A stretch of DNA of 64,000 nucleotides from Sacculina carcini (lineage: Eukaryota; Arthropoda; Thecostraca; Sacculinidae), in contig OU696594.1 of NCBI GenBank assembly GCA_916048095.2, positions 3,137,281 to 3,201,280 on the forward strand. The letters run 5' to 3'. Position numbers and translations under genes: made by a program. The notes beneath the pieces were generated by a model. It made no database searches. It saw only the letters and a list, made by a program, of their open reading frames with translations, and was not told the origin of the DNA. Below, in pieces: positions 10,237 to 25,000 of this stretch (the stretch's first letter is position 1; each line of letters begins with the position of its first letter).

Positions 10237-12979
10237 GTGTTTATTATTATTATTATTACTATTATTATTGGGAGGAGATATATTTTATACACGGTTAAAA
10301 TAGGTTGAAGTTGTATGTTGTCTTTTTATATGAAAATTGTTTTATTTCTTTCTGATTGTTTTGTGTTCTGTTTTTGCGATGCCAGTGTGGTTTATTATTG
10401 TTAATAGTCCCTACATGCGAAGTACTGTGAAACCTCCAATCCTCCAACTGCAAATCTAGTTGAACGTTACTTTGATTAATTTTTCCCTCTTGGCAATAAC
10501 TATTACTGACTGATTTTTATTAGTTAATTTATCATTATTTACTGGTAATCACCCTGTATTTTTGTCATTTGTTAAATAAATATGCATACGTTACCTAGTT
10601 GTTTTTTTCATACAATTCACCGTATTCTCTCAAAATTCTGACCAGCTAGTAGAAAAATAGAGCGACACTCTCTAATACAGTGACTCTTAACCTTTTTTCT
10701 CACTGATTCCCCACTTCTTAATGAGCCATCTCTTCATTTTCCACACAACAGCGATGATAAGCTCAATAAATTCAGTTGTTACATCAAAGTAAATGTCAAG
10801 AGATCATTACGAGATCATCAAGAGATCAGAGAGAAACAAAAGTAAACGAATTTATATTGATAAAAACACACAGTTGTCCTGTTCTATGCGACCTTTAGCT
10901 TCCCACTTGGCAACTCTTCCATTCCCACCAGACAGTCGGGAATCACTCATATGTTAAGAACCACTGGTCTAATAGAACGATACTACGGGGGAAATGTTTG
11001 AAAAATAGAATTACATGCCGCTCAAATAGAACTGTTATGTTTATGCTGTTTTGTTGTTGTTTGTTTTGCCGCAGGAGAATGAGGAAATGGCAAAAAAGGT
11101 GCGCAATTTTGCGCTGCTCAAGAAGAAACTCATCTCAACAGAGTCAGTTTGTCATGACAATAATTATATCGACAATAACAATATGTCAAACACATATTGC
11201 TTAACATGTACATTTAGACGAGTTTTCATTTATTTCTAAATCCATCATTATTTTTCATTTGTTGTATGGATATATTTTTGGTTCTGTTGCATTTGTGTGT
11301 GTGTATGTCTGTGTGTGTGTATGTTCTCACCTAGTTGTTCTTCACAAAAGTGACAGTTAAACACTGGTGTGTGTCCTGCCTTCCTATTGTCGTAATGTTG
11401 CTTAAATAGATGAATTATTTTCTGTTTTATAATTTTGTTTGGTATTCTGTTTCACTGGTTAATTCATCTCTTTACGGGAAACTGTATTTTAACCATCTGG
11501 ATAGCTCTTATTCTTATATGCCGCTTATTATTGAACCTTTTGCATTTTGTAAATTTGAAGATATTTGGATTTTGAATATTTGGGTCTTCGCCAGTAAAAA
11601 ACGGCATATATTTTCAATATCTCCTCTTTATTTTCTTTTTTCTAGTTTAGTTCAATTTCTTTAATCTCTCTTGTTAATTTATTGTGCTATAATATTGCTA
11701 TAAATTTGCCGGTAATAATGTTTCTGTTGATTGGCTTCCAAACTTCTGATTCATATTCAAGTGTCGGCCTTATTAATCGGTGATAATTCTTTTGTACGCA
11801 GATTACCAGATCTTTTTCCACGAGTGTTTTATAATTTCCCTATTTCACAATATTGTATAATTCCGATGTGGTCTTTGTCTTCCTGTGCCATATTTCGTCA
11901 CATTTCATTTGCTCAAATTTAATTGATATTTGCCATTTCACGCTCCATTCACTGATTTCTTCCATGATTTTTTGTAATTTCACTCAGTCTTCTGCGTAGT
12001 TGATTTGTTTTTGTATTTGGGAGCAATTAATGTACCTTGTGATTCTCCGCTTTTTATCGTAGTGTGACGAATCCTGTGAAAAGTTCAACAAATTACATGT
12101 TTTTACCTATGTTTTCTATTTTATCTGAAAGAGGCTGTTTTTCTTACAGGAACTTTAACCTGTATGAGTAAATATTGAATTTAAATATGTTTAATTATTT
12201 CGGCGTTTGTATTTTTATATTTTTCATAAAACTATCAAAAAGCCAGGGGGTCCGAGAAATAACTTCTTGAACTAACTTCTTGAACTAACTTCTTGAACTA
12301 ACTTCTTGAACTAACTTCTTGAACTAACTTGAAAACGGTGCCAACAGTAATAAAGTTTGAGAACCACTGCTCTAAGACAAATTCTCATTTCTCTATTTGT
12401 CAAAAAATCATCCATCCATTTCAACATTTGTGTGTGTGTGTGTGTGCGTGTGTGTGTGTGTGTGTGCGTGTGTGTGTGTGTGTGTGATGTGTTTTTCGAC
12501 CTGTCTCTCCGCTTATACCTGTATATATGTGTGTGTGGTCCTTTTGTCCATACATAATGTTCACCTTGCCGAAATGCCGATGAATGTGAACTGACCTGTC
12601 AGTGACAGTGATAAATCTGCACTTCCGCTGAATGTACGTGTGTGTGTGTGTGTTTTTGCCCTTGTGAATATTTGTACATGTATTAGTGTCTGTTTGTACA
12701 ATGCCGCATTGTAAATATTGTACTGTCGGCGCATCTGAGACATGGTCTAGACTAAATGTGTAAGGATTCAAGAACAATAAAAACTCAAATTCATATAAAT
12801 CGCTTAAAAAGGCACAAAAACGTTTCTATATTTTTCATAGATTTTAGGTTAGGTTTGGTTTAGCGTTTTAATGTAATGTGCTGCCTTTGCAGGAGGCGAG
12901 GGACTGGAAGAAATTCGTTAAATCAAATGTTCTCAATCTAATGTTCTTGAAACCTTATACATATATATATTGAAACCTT

Positions 12980-13059
<80 letters not shown>

Positions 13060-16000
13060 ATTCCTTACACATTTAGCGTCAACCCTGGGACATTGTGTAG
13101 ATATTGCGCCATATTAATGTTTCAATAGATGAAATATGTGTGTGTATGTGTTTGTGTGTGTAGTCAGTTGATTGTGCGCTATCGTGCGTTGGACGCGGAG
13201 TTTCAGCGACAGTCATTGAGACTGGAGACGTCTTCACAACTGGTGGATCGACTGCATCGCGACTGTTCGCAATACGAACAACAGCTCACCTCCACCATTG
13301 ATCAACTCAACACCGCCAATAATGTCAGAACACATGTATTGTCTCGTATACGTCTACACCGACCGCCAAACGTTTCCACGCCAAAAACAACAAAAATAAC
13401 AAAAATAACATATCGTAAAAGATCTATTTGAGCGCATGTAGTTCTATTTTTCAAACCTTCCCCCGTAGTGACGTTCAATTAGATAGTGACGCTATATTTT
13501 TCCACTAGCTGGTCAGAATTTGGACAATATTTTATGGATGATAAATTAGATTTATTTAGTAGTGTTTATTTATTTAGCAAAGTTTATGAAATGTAAAAAT
13601 AAACTTATATTTTTAGAATTCTTGTTTATCTACACCGACAATTTTTTATCTATTTTCTGCTATCATTTGTCTGTATGTGTGTGTGTTTGTTTGTTTGTTT
13701 GTTTCAGGAGAAGCGAACGCTTGAGCGCGCTCATCAGGAATTAATAAAAAAATCCGACGATGCTCAAACAGAACTAGCAGCCTCAAGCGCGGCTTTGGTG
13801 AGTGTTTTTGCTTATATTTTTATTAATAGTTTATATTTTATGTTGTTTAATAGTTTTTGACGGAAGCCGTTGAAAATATTTTACGCCAAACAACAAAAAT
13901 ATGTTTTCTAATGATTTTTTATGAAAGTGACACAATAACGACCGCTTGGACAATTTACTTTTTTTAATTTATTGAAGTAAATTATAATTTGATTGATTAA
14001 TTAATTAATTAACATCAAATATCCTGGTAGAAGTCAACATATTGGGTTCGCTGTCAGTCAGACAAAAAATATTTATATTTAGCCCGTGATGTTGAAAGCG
14101 AGGGTCTTCCAATTTATGACCAATTAATATGTAAACGTATGATATCAACACTCGTGCCTGGAAAACTTTTGGCAGCTGTTTTATATGTTAACTTGTAATT
14201 ATAACAGCGGTTGGATTGTTGAAAGTTGTTTTTTGTTTATTTGTTGTCCGAAACAACAGCGCCAGTTTCAGTTGGGCCTCGATGAGGCCAGATCACAACT
14301 CGAGGCTGCCAATCTACAAATAAAAGTGATTCAAGGTGTGTCCATCACTATATTGTCCATCACTATTCTGTCCTTCACTATATTGTCCATCACTATATTG
14401 TCCATCACTATATTGTCCATCACTATATTGTCCATCACTATATTGTCCATCACTATATTGTCCATCACTATATTGTCCATCACTATATTGTCCATCACTA
14501 TATTGTCCATCACTATATTGTCCATCACTTTACTGTCCATCACTATATTGTCCATCACTATATTGTCCATCACTATATTGTCCATCACTATACTGTCCAT
14601 CACTATATTGTCCATCACTATATTGTCCATCACTATATTGTCCATCCCTATATTGTCCATCACTATATTGTCCATCACTATATTGTCCATCACTTTACTG
14701 TCCATCACTATATTGTCCATCACTATATTGTCCATCACTATATTGTCCATCACTATATTGTCCATCACTATATTGTCCATCACTATATTGTCCATCACTA
14801 TACTGTCCATCACTATATTGTCCATCACTATATTGTCCATCACTATATTGTCCATCACTATATTGTCCATCACTATACTGTCCATCACTATATTGTCCAT
14901 CACTATATTGTCCATCACTATATTGTCCGTCACTATACTGTCCATCACTATATTGTCCATCACTATATTGTCCATCACTATATTGTCCATCACTATATTG
15001 TCCATCACTATATTGTCCACCACTATACTATCCTTCACTATATTGTCCATCACTATATTGTCCATCACTGTATTGTCCATCACTATATTGTCCATCACTA
15101 TACTGTCCATCACTATATTGTCCATCACTATATTGTCCATCACTATATTGTCCATCACTATATTGTCCATCACTATACTGTCCATCACTATATTGTCCAT
15201 CACTATATTGTCCATCACTATATTGTCCGTCACTATACTGTCCATCACTATATTGTCCATCACTATACTATCCATCACTATATTGTACATCACTATACTG
15301 CCAATCACTGTATTGTCCATCACTATATTGTCCATCACTATATTGTCCGTCACTATACTGTCCATCACTATATTGTCCATCACTATACTGCCAATCACTG
15401 TATTGTCCATCACTATATTGTCCATCACTATACGGTCCTTCACTATTCTGTCCATCACTATACTGCTCATCACTATACTGTCCATCACTATACTGTCCAC
15501 CACTATACTGTCCATCACTATATTGTCCATCACTATACTGCTCATCACTATATTTATCCATTACACTACTGACTTTTTTCAATTTCCCCTGCACTGATTT
15601 GCGTACGTTCCGGCTATTAAGCCAACCTGGTCGTATTAAGGCCATGTCTTCATTTTTCAGGCCTGAAATACAAGTTTTTTCATAGTTGTACGATTCAATA
15701 AGCCCACCTAAAATTGTGAACTTTTCTCCGTTGGTATTTTTCAATTGCTCTGTTTGTTCCACATATGTTGACAATCTTCTATCATTTACGTGTTAATTTA
15801 CGTTTTTAATCAAATTATTGCACATATTTGTACTTTATCAACATTGATTTAATTCATACTATAATGAAGCTTGTTCTTTTGGATAAATAAAACTTTGACA
15901 GATTTCATTATTGAACATATAGAGAAGGATTTTTAGTTAAAATATGGGCTTAATTGTCGGGAATTTAGGGTAATTTTAGATGTTAAATGTGTGATATTTT

Positions 16001-19000
16001 GTTGCGCCGTGTGTGTTTCTGTGGCTGATCAACGTGTGTTTCTGTCAGCGCAGATGAGACTAAAAAGTCGCGCGGGGCTAATTCCAGGTCGGCGCGATAT
16101 TCAGATGAAAAACTCCAGAAACTGGTTGCTCTCGTCAAAAGTCTGGTATCAGGTATGATTTATATTCTTAACTGTATTATATTTATTTTTTGACGATTCT
16201 ATTGTACTGTATTGTATATGAGGAATTGTATTTTGTAGATCATATTGAAATTAATGATCAATTTTATTGTATAAAGTGCAGTTCAATAATACTTTAAATA
16301 TTTAATTTGTGATGTCAATGATAAGATGGGTAAATCAGAATTATTTTCTCAATTAAATCAATTCACTTTTAGCTTTCCACGTGTTTGTGTATGTTATTTT
16401 CTTAGAACCTCTTTATTGGATTAATTATATAGATTATTAGATATTTAATATAGCTATATTAGAACCGCTATATATCGCCTCAAGAAAATTAACAAATACT
16501 GAAAAATGTTTGAGGTGCTCATAAAATACAAGTGATTTTCCACGAGTTTCTAGGCTGTAATTATTCGTGCTGTGATGGACATTGTTTTGTGTTTTTTACT
16601 GTGTTTTTGACTGGAATTACGATTTTATTCAGTGAAGATGACGCTGATGAAATGATAGCTGAATTATATCAATACGAGCGTGAAAATATCGATAATAAAC
16701 AAGACAAATTGTATCAAACACAATGTCACAATATATCGACCAATCAGAACCCAGTAATTAGGTCACGTGACTAACAATGTCACACACGAACCATACGCAC
16801 ACTGCAACACACACACGCAGAAACACATTCATAGAAATTAGCAGGCGCTCCATTCGAACACTTGTACATACACTTACACACAGACATACATACACACCTA
16901 AGCGGTTACACCCTGAAATTACAGTCGATCCTCCAAATAGCGCACTCGAAGGGACCGAGAAAAAGTTTCGCTATTTAGATAATCCACTATATCGCAAGTG
17001 ACGTCAGTCTATCAAACAGCCAATCAGCGACGAGCGGCTCAAAAGCGCACCGCCGCAAGCTAAAAACAGGTCACCAAGTACATGCGCGACACACGAACAC
17101 ATACACACACACACACACACACACATACACATACAAACACACACACTGAATCAAGCCTGTCCTAACACATACACATGCGCGTACAGAGGCACACAGACAG
17201 ACATACACTTACACTTTAAAATATTCACACGTACTGTTCATAAATTGTAGTAAGGCGAGAAGCGGTAACACATTTATTGCACTATGCCAGTTCTTATTAA
17301 CCTTTTTTCTCACTGATTCTCCACTTCTTAATGAGCCATCTTTTCATTTTCCACAACAGCGCTGACAAATTCAATAAATTAAGTTTTTACATCAAAGTAA
17401 ATGTCAAGAGATCATTAGAAACATAAATAGACGAATTTGAATTGATAAAAACACACATAGTTGTCCTGTTCTGTCCGAGCTTTAGTTTCCCACTTGGCAA
17501 CTCTTCCATTACCCACACACACCAGTGGATAATTCCCCACACATTTTAAGAATCATTGTTCTGTGCAATTGCAGACGGCGGCAGCTTGGCGCCCGAACAT
17601 CAGCGTTTCTTGCGTAAATGTTGCAAACAGCTGCGTGTATCTCCGCCACCTCCGTCGTGTCAGCAAAAGCGGCGACTTGAGTCTCCCAGCATCAGCAGGC
17701 TCGACTCTCACTCTTCTCCGGCGTGTGACAAGAAGTATAACGTCGAAGACTCCGCTACAGCTGATACTGCTAACGTTCAAGTGTCGTCTGTGCCGTCGAA
17801 GCCGTCCGCCGCCGCTGCGTCTGAGTCTGAGCTCTCCGGCGACGATCTCTCGGAGTCTCAGCCGCCGCCGACGACGTCAGATTTGACGTCCGGCAAAACG
17901 CGTCCGCTGTGTTCTCACCTCTCGCTGGACCAATCCGACAATGCTGCCACACAAGCCGACCCGCCGTCCGCAATGCAGGATCCAAAGAAGCAAGTATGTG
18001 ATCCAGCGGAGCCAAGTGAACATGTAGTGAGTTTCTCCCGCCTGTTTGACACCGATGATTGTCTGATGGTGGCGAATCTTGACTGCGCGCTGGTCGATGG
18101 ATCCTCAATGGAAACTGAGGATGAGTCGCGGCTTGTGACCAACGGCAGGTCATTGGCTGACCTCAGTCACGTGACTGCAGAGCATTCGTCAACAGCAGTG
18201 TTGCCAGGTGATAGTGAGGCGAAGGTCAGCGTCACTCCTCGTCGTCTGAGCGTGTCATCGCCATCTTCTTCACCGCCTTTGTGCGCTTCGTCAAACGATG
18301 CTATTGATGCGGCGGCTGGCACAAATTCTCCCGAGAATCGGTCATTGACCTCGCCGATTGTGGGTTCATTGACTTCTCCAACTGATAAGTCATTGATATC
18401 GCCAACTCAGAGGTCATCGGCCTCGCCTAGTGAGAGGTTATTGACCTTGCCTGGTGAGAAGTCATTGACCTCGTTGACTGAGAGCTCAATGATCGCGCCG
18501 ACTGTTAGGTCATTGACCTCGCCGTGTGCCGGCGCGTTGTCGCTGGTGCCATACGATGATGACTCATGTGATGATGACTCATGTGATGATGACAAAGACG
18601 ACGAACCTTCATCATTTCCAGCTCCACTGACTCCACGTCAAGCCGATTCCTTCACGGAGCGTAATGTTGATGTAGTGAAGGACAATGGTCGATGTGCTAG
18701 TTCTCCAGCCGATGACACGAGGTTACAGGATGAACCAGGCACGCAACGTGCTGATTCGTGTGAACACATCGACTTGTCGCAGCCTGCAATTGATTCTCAT
18801 CTCGAAGGCGACGTGAAACACTCCAGATTGGACTCAGATACTGAGATGAACAAGCATGTCAGTGAATTCTGTGATATCAGTGTGAACAAGACTGATATCA
18901 CTGGTGTTGATGACAGCACAATGAACAGTGGGAACGATGTAGCAGCAGCCTCCGTGACGAAGGAAGACGTGGGGACGGACGATTGTAAGGAGAGGAAGGT

Positions 19001-22000
19001 GGTGTATGATGAAAAATCGCTTGTTCGTGAACTGTGGACGGACCAGTTGGCCAAGACTGCCTTTGTCAGCTCTGTGGATGATCTGCTCTCAGCGATGAAG
19101 ATGTCGGGAATGTGGAATGACCAGTCGGACGATGCGTTTGCCATTCTCAGTCCGCTTGAAGTTTTACAAGATGATGATGTCGACAGAGACATGAGTATAG
19201 ATGGTGACATGGAAACACGCGACGCTGTCAACACGCAGTTGTCTTACACAGACCACGCGGCAGACATAGTGGGAGTAAGTCAGTGCCACAACTTAAATAC
19301 TAGCACTATCTGCGTTGAAAGTGCAGCTAGGGACGATGTTTTGACTAATAGCAAGTCTACCGGCACTGTTCCTGCCGTTATGATGCCAGTTCTGGAATCA
19401 GCTGTCAAATCATCTGCTTTGAGTCAGCTTGAAGTTGATAACGGAGACTCCTGTTCTGAATCAGCCGATAACAATGGAGTACAAGTGCCGTCTGGTGTAA
19501 GTCTAGCTGTTCAGAACGCGGCGCCAACACACGATGAACAACTCCAATGTGACACTGAAGGGTCCACAAAGCGTTTGGCTCATTTGTGTCCTTCTGTTTC
19601 CGATGTCGGTATGATTGAGGATGTTGAAGTTGCCAAGCTCTCTAGGTCGGACGTGTCTTCATCATCGGCCAATGTTTCCGACGACATTGACCTTCCTAGT
19701 GAGCGGTGCGATGTTCCTACGCTAATTTGTGAAAACGATCCCACTGACAAGGCACCATTTCACATTGAGAAAGCACGGTTTTCAGAAACGGCACTCGATA
19801 CAACTTCTGAGTGCACCGAACAGCGTACTCGTTCTGAAGAAAAGGCTGCATTTGCAGAACCCATTTGTGATCAAGTTGATATTGGCACTCAGAAAGCGGA
19901 CGATACTTTATCCAAATCATCACTTCTCAGTGAGGTTTCGGATTTGAACTGCGCTAATATGCAGCAGACTGAAGTGTGTGTGCAACCTCTTGGTCTTCAA
20001 CAGCGGCCAATCAATACATACTCTATTGATACTTGTGCTGACGAGAGCGAAATACCTTCCACGTGCGAACGTCCATCTTTTGTGAACAAAGCCTCACACG
20101 TGTATGATTCTCAACACGACTCACATGAAAATGGATCCGAAGCGTCGGAGATCGCCGAGGCATCTACGGCAAGTGTCTGTGAGCACAATTCACATGTTTC
20201 CAATGCTTCAAATGAGACTAGTGACGATATTGGCGGCCATTTTGTCCATGTTGCTCCCCCAGCACTTTCTGTCACTGCTCGAGAACACAATACAACGTTG
20301 TTTGGCTCAGAAATCTGCGCAACCGTGGCGGGTAGTGCTGACGGGCTACATCAAGAGCAGAGTGAGATTCAACCATGCACGGGATCTCACGGATACAACG
20401 ACACATCTGTGGAAGATCAATCAGCCCCGCTAATCAAACATTCAGCCAGTCGCTCACGAGTATCGTGCAGTTTTGACTGGTCCAAACGTTTGTCGTTGTT
20501 TTCTCGTGCCCAGTCTTGGCGGCGGACCGTCAAGTTCTCGTTGCTGGGTGCAGTCAGTGTTTGTCGACGACTTCGGCCATTTCCGCTGCTGTTGCGCAGC
20601 CCCGTTAGTAACTTTGGTGAATCGGAGCCGCGCGATCGTTCGCTTTGCCTCAGCTGGGAACGTGAATGGCTGCGACATGCCGAGCGCTCCTGGCGCCAAC
20701 ATCGACAAGCGTGTCGATCTGTGTGTTCGCCGTATTTGTCTTCACCCGCGCCGCCACCGACACGGCGCTCCAGTGCGGAATACATGCAGCGTCGTCAATG
20801 CATGAGACGCTCGAGTGATGTTTGTACGGTAACCGAGAAAGTATTGTCTGTAAATAAACCTACCAGTTCTATCGACATTTCACCTGATACATCCTTGTCC
20901 AATCCCCAATCAACGTATTCACATGATGTGTCTCACAAGGTGCATGTTGAATCAAAGCATTGGGCTAAGATGCAGAAGCAAGTGGATAATGGCTTGTGTT
21001 TCCCTGGCGACAAGATATCTCTCGATCAAACGGAGAGTGTTTGCGCTCAACACGACGGAGACAGGAAGGCTCAAGAAAAATCTGTCGTAACAGCATCGTC
21101 CAGCTTGGATTTCGACTGCTTGCATTCCAGCTCTGCTAACCACGATGCCAATGACAAGCCGCGTGTCTGTAATGCAAGGAGTAATCAGAATGACGTGAAA
21201 TTCGGTAAGAAAAGATCTGTCATTACTGAAACTGATCGCCCGAAGGGAGATGAAGACTTTTCTGATGGATCAGTTGTATGTAGTCCTCGTAAACGCCAAC
21301 TAGTTCTTTCTTCGAGTTCTTCAAGTGTGTCTTCCACCACGGACCTCCAGATTGCTGATTCGGAGGATGATCACGTTGGTAATTCAACGGAATCTACATT
21401 GAATGGCGATATGATTGACCCAGTGGATCGTTCCAGTGATGGTTTCTTAGATCGATCGGTCAATCATGATGATATTTGTGAGCTTTCTGCGGTAGTCGCT
21501 TCTTCGGCTAATGATTGTATGGATGATAGTTTCGATGGTTTTCCACTTGGTGTGGTCTTGTCCGCCGGCGATGTAGCAAAAACAATACAGCAACTTATCT
21601 ATGATAATGAAAGACTTTCCCAGGTCGACTTGTGGGGTCCATTTTCTCTGTCGGAGATTGGGAATTCACTTGATGCAGACAGCACACACGTTGATGCTGG
21701 AGAACATGATTCTGATGACGATGCCGAAGCTACTGACATCACTGTTCCTGACAGTGTTGAAAATGATGATGATGCTCACCAAACGAGCGACATCACTGAA
21801 ATCACACAGGAACCTATTGTACCTGCCATATCGTCTAGCAATCATTATGAAGGCAAAGTTAATGCACATCTCGCCGAACAACATTCACAAACGCCTCATA
21901 ATATTCCATCGTACACGTCCACGCAGAACTCGATCTGTAAACCACGTGGTTGTCACGTGGTCAATAATCACAGTGCAATCTTGCAACAATATCTTCCAGC

Positions 22001-25000
22001 TGTGGTTTCTTCCAGTTCATCTGCTACAGCGAGCGAGCGCCCAAAACCGTCAGTCTCCTGGGTTCGGGACCAGTTGAAGGAGAGGTCTTTGAAACAGCGC
22101 CAGAGTGTCGGTACGGAAGCCAATAACAATTCTGTAGATGTCTCAACTTCCAAGTCCACAGTTGACTCTCTCAAGTCTAACACTGCCTTCTCACCAGAGA
22201 AGTTCACATGTGAGAATACTGGTGTCACTAGACAATTATTGCGCTGCAATTACGACGTGGCTTTTTCAGCTAATCGAACACGTGTGTCCAGCCCGCCGGT
22301 GAGTGTCGATCATGCTGATGACGGCAGGTTAAAATCGACATTGAGAGCGAACGTTGCCGCGCAGGTGTGCCCGACGCCTCGTGGAAGCGTCAGAATGCGT
22401 GCCAGAGGTAGCAACACCAGTCGATTGCAGACCATCATCAAACGCATGCGTAAAACGCCCGATCCAGCTGCTTATACTTCGACGTCTAGTTCGTCCGACG
22501 CCGCTTCTAGTCGTGTGCGTCAAGATTGTCGCGATGTAGCGGCAGCAAGTCGTGTTGACGATGCGTCGCTTTCGTCGCCGGCAGCTCACAATCGTCGCGT
22601 CGCCCGGCAACTGTCCGACGCGGTTGCCAAATCTAGTGAAAACAAAGTTGTTTCAGCGCGCAAGCCTGCGACGGTGGCTAAACACGAGCGCGTTTCCACA
22701 GCGGCATCCACTGGTCGCTCTGATAAATCCAATGACCTGCAACTACCCAGCTTCTACCGGCTGCTGGATACGCCCGTGGCAGCGAGCAATGGCGGTGTCA
22801 GCGGCGAGAAAATGACCGTGCAAACTGTTTTCCCTCGTTCAATATCAATCCCGGTATTGACAGACAGGCATGAGCTTGTCGCTTCGTGGGAGAAACGCAC
22901 TCTAGAACAGCATCAACACACGCCAGTCCTCACCCAGCCAGATCAAAAACAACAACAACGTGAGAACAAGCCTCTTCACCAACTCCCTCTAGCAGGTCAG
23001 TTTTCAATGAGATTTTATTGTTGACGTGTATATATATCAGTGTATATATCAGTATATATATATCAGTGTATATATCAGTGTATATATCAGTGTATATATC
23101 AGTGTATATATCAGTGTATATATCAGTATATATATCAGTGTATATATCAGTGTATATATCAGTGTATATATCAGTGTATATATCAGTGTATATATCAGTG
23201 TATATATCAGTGTATATATCAGTGTATATATCAGTGTATATATCAGTGTATATATCAGTGTATATATCAGTGTATGTATCAGTGTATATATCATTGTATA
23301 TATCAGTGTATATATCAGTGTATATATCAGTGTATATATCAGTGTATGTATCAGTGTATATATCAGTGTATATATCAGTGTATATATCAGTGTATATATC
23401 AGTGTATATATCAGTGTATATATCAGTGTATATATCAGTGTATATATCAGTGTATATATCAGTGTATGTATCAGTGTATATATCAGTGTATATATCAGTG
23501 TATATATCAGTGTATATATCAGTGTATATATCAGTGTATGTATCAGTGTATATATCAGTGTATATATCAGTGTATATATCAGTGTATATATCAGTGTATG
23601 TATCAGTGTATATATCAGTGTATATATCAGTGTATATATCAGTGTATATATCAGTGTATATATCAGTGTATATATCAGTGTATATATCAGTGTATATATC
23701 AGTGTATGTATCAGTGTATATATCAGTGTATATATCAGTGTATGTATCAGTGTATATATCAGTGTATATATCAGTGTATATATCAGTGTATATATCAGTG
23801 TATCAGTGTATATATCAGTGTATGTATCAGTGTATGTATCAGTGTATATATCAGTGTATATATCAGTGTATATATCAGTGTATCAGTGTATATATCAGTG
23901 TATATATCAGTGTATCAGTGTATGTATCAGTGTATATATCAGTGTATGTATCAGTGTATATATCAGTGTATATATCAGTGTATATATCAGTGTATGTATC
24001 AGTGTATATATCAGTGTATATATCAGTGTATATATCAGTGTATATATCAGTGTATATATCAGTGTATATATCAGTGTATATATCAGTGTATATATCAGTG
24101 TATATATCAGTGTATATATCAGTGTATATATCAGTGTATATATCAGTGTATATATCAGTGTATGTATCAGTGTATATATCAGTGTATATATCAGTGTATG
24201 TATCAGTGTATATATCAGTGTATATATCAGTGTATATATCAGTGTATATATCAGTGTATATATCAGTGTATATATCAGTGTATCAGTGTATATATCAGTG
24301 TATATATCAGTGTATGTATCAGTGTATGTATCAGTGTATATATCAGTGTATATATCAGTGTATATATCAGTGTATATATCAGTGTATATATCAGTGTATG
24401 TATCAGTGTATATATCAGTGTATATATCAGTGTATGTATCAGTGTATATATCAGTGTATATATCAGTGTATATATCAGTGTATATATCAGTGTATATATC
24501 AGTGTATATATCAGTGTATATATCAGTGTATATATCAGTGTATCAGTGTATATATCAGTGTATCAGTGTATGTATCAGTGTATATATCAGTGTATCAGTG
24601 TATATATCAGTGTATGTATCAGTGTATATATCAGTGTATGTATCAGTGTATGTATCAGTGTATATATCAGTGTATGTATCAGTGTATATATCAGTGTATG
24701 TATCAGTGTATGTATCAGTGTATATATCAGTGTATGTATCAGTGTATATATCAGTGTATGTATCAGTGTATATATCAGTGTATATATCAGTGTATGTATC
24801 AGCGTATGTATCAGTGTATATATCAGTGTATATATCAGTGTATGTATCAGTGTATATATCAGTGTATCAGTGTATATATCAGTGTATATATCAGTGTATA
24901 TATCAGTGTATATATCAGTGTATATATCAGTGTATATATCAGTGTATGTATCAGTGTATATATCAGTGTATATATCAGTGTATATATCAGTGTATATATC

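Noticed and set aside
14185-15774. ORFs of 405-470 codons on both strands
   Set aside because: Frames of the 15-bp minisatellite, with one including real exon 5 at its start.
16635-16774. Acidic frame [16 protein letters not shown] after an attcag acceptor, as an extra ICE1 exon
   Set aside because: Its phase does not fit exon 6 without a stop, it ends in TAA before any donor, and exon 6 joins exon 7 directly in phase. It could still be an alternative ending.
17563-22815. Other-frame ORFs of 60-160 codons inside the ICE1 giant exon
   Set aside because: Shadows of the 1,807-codon coding frame.
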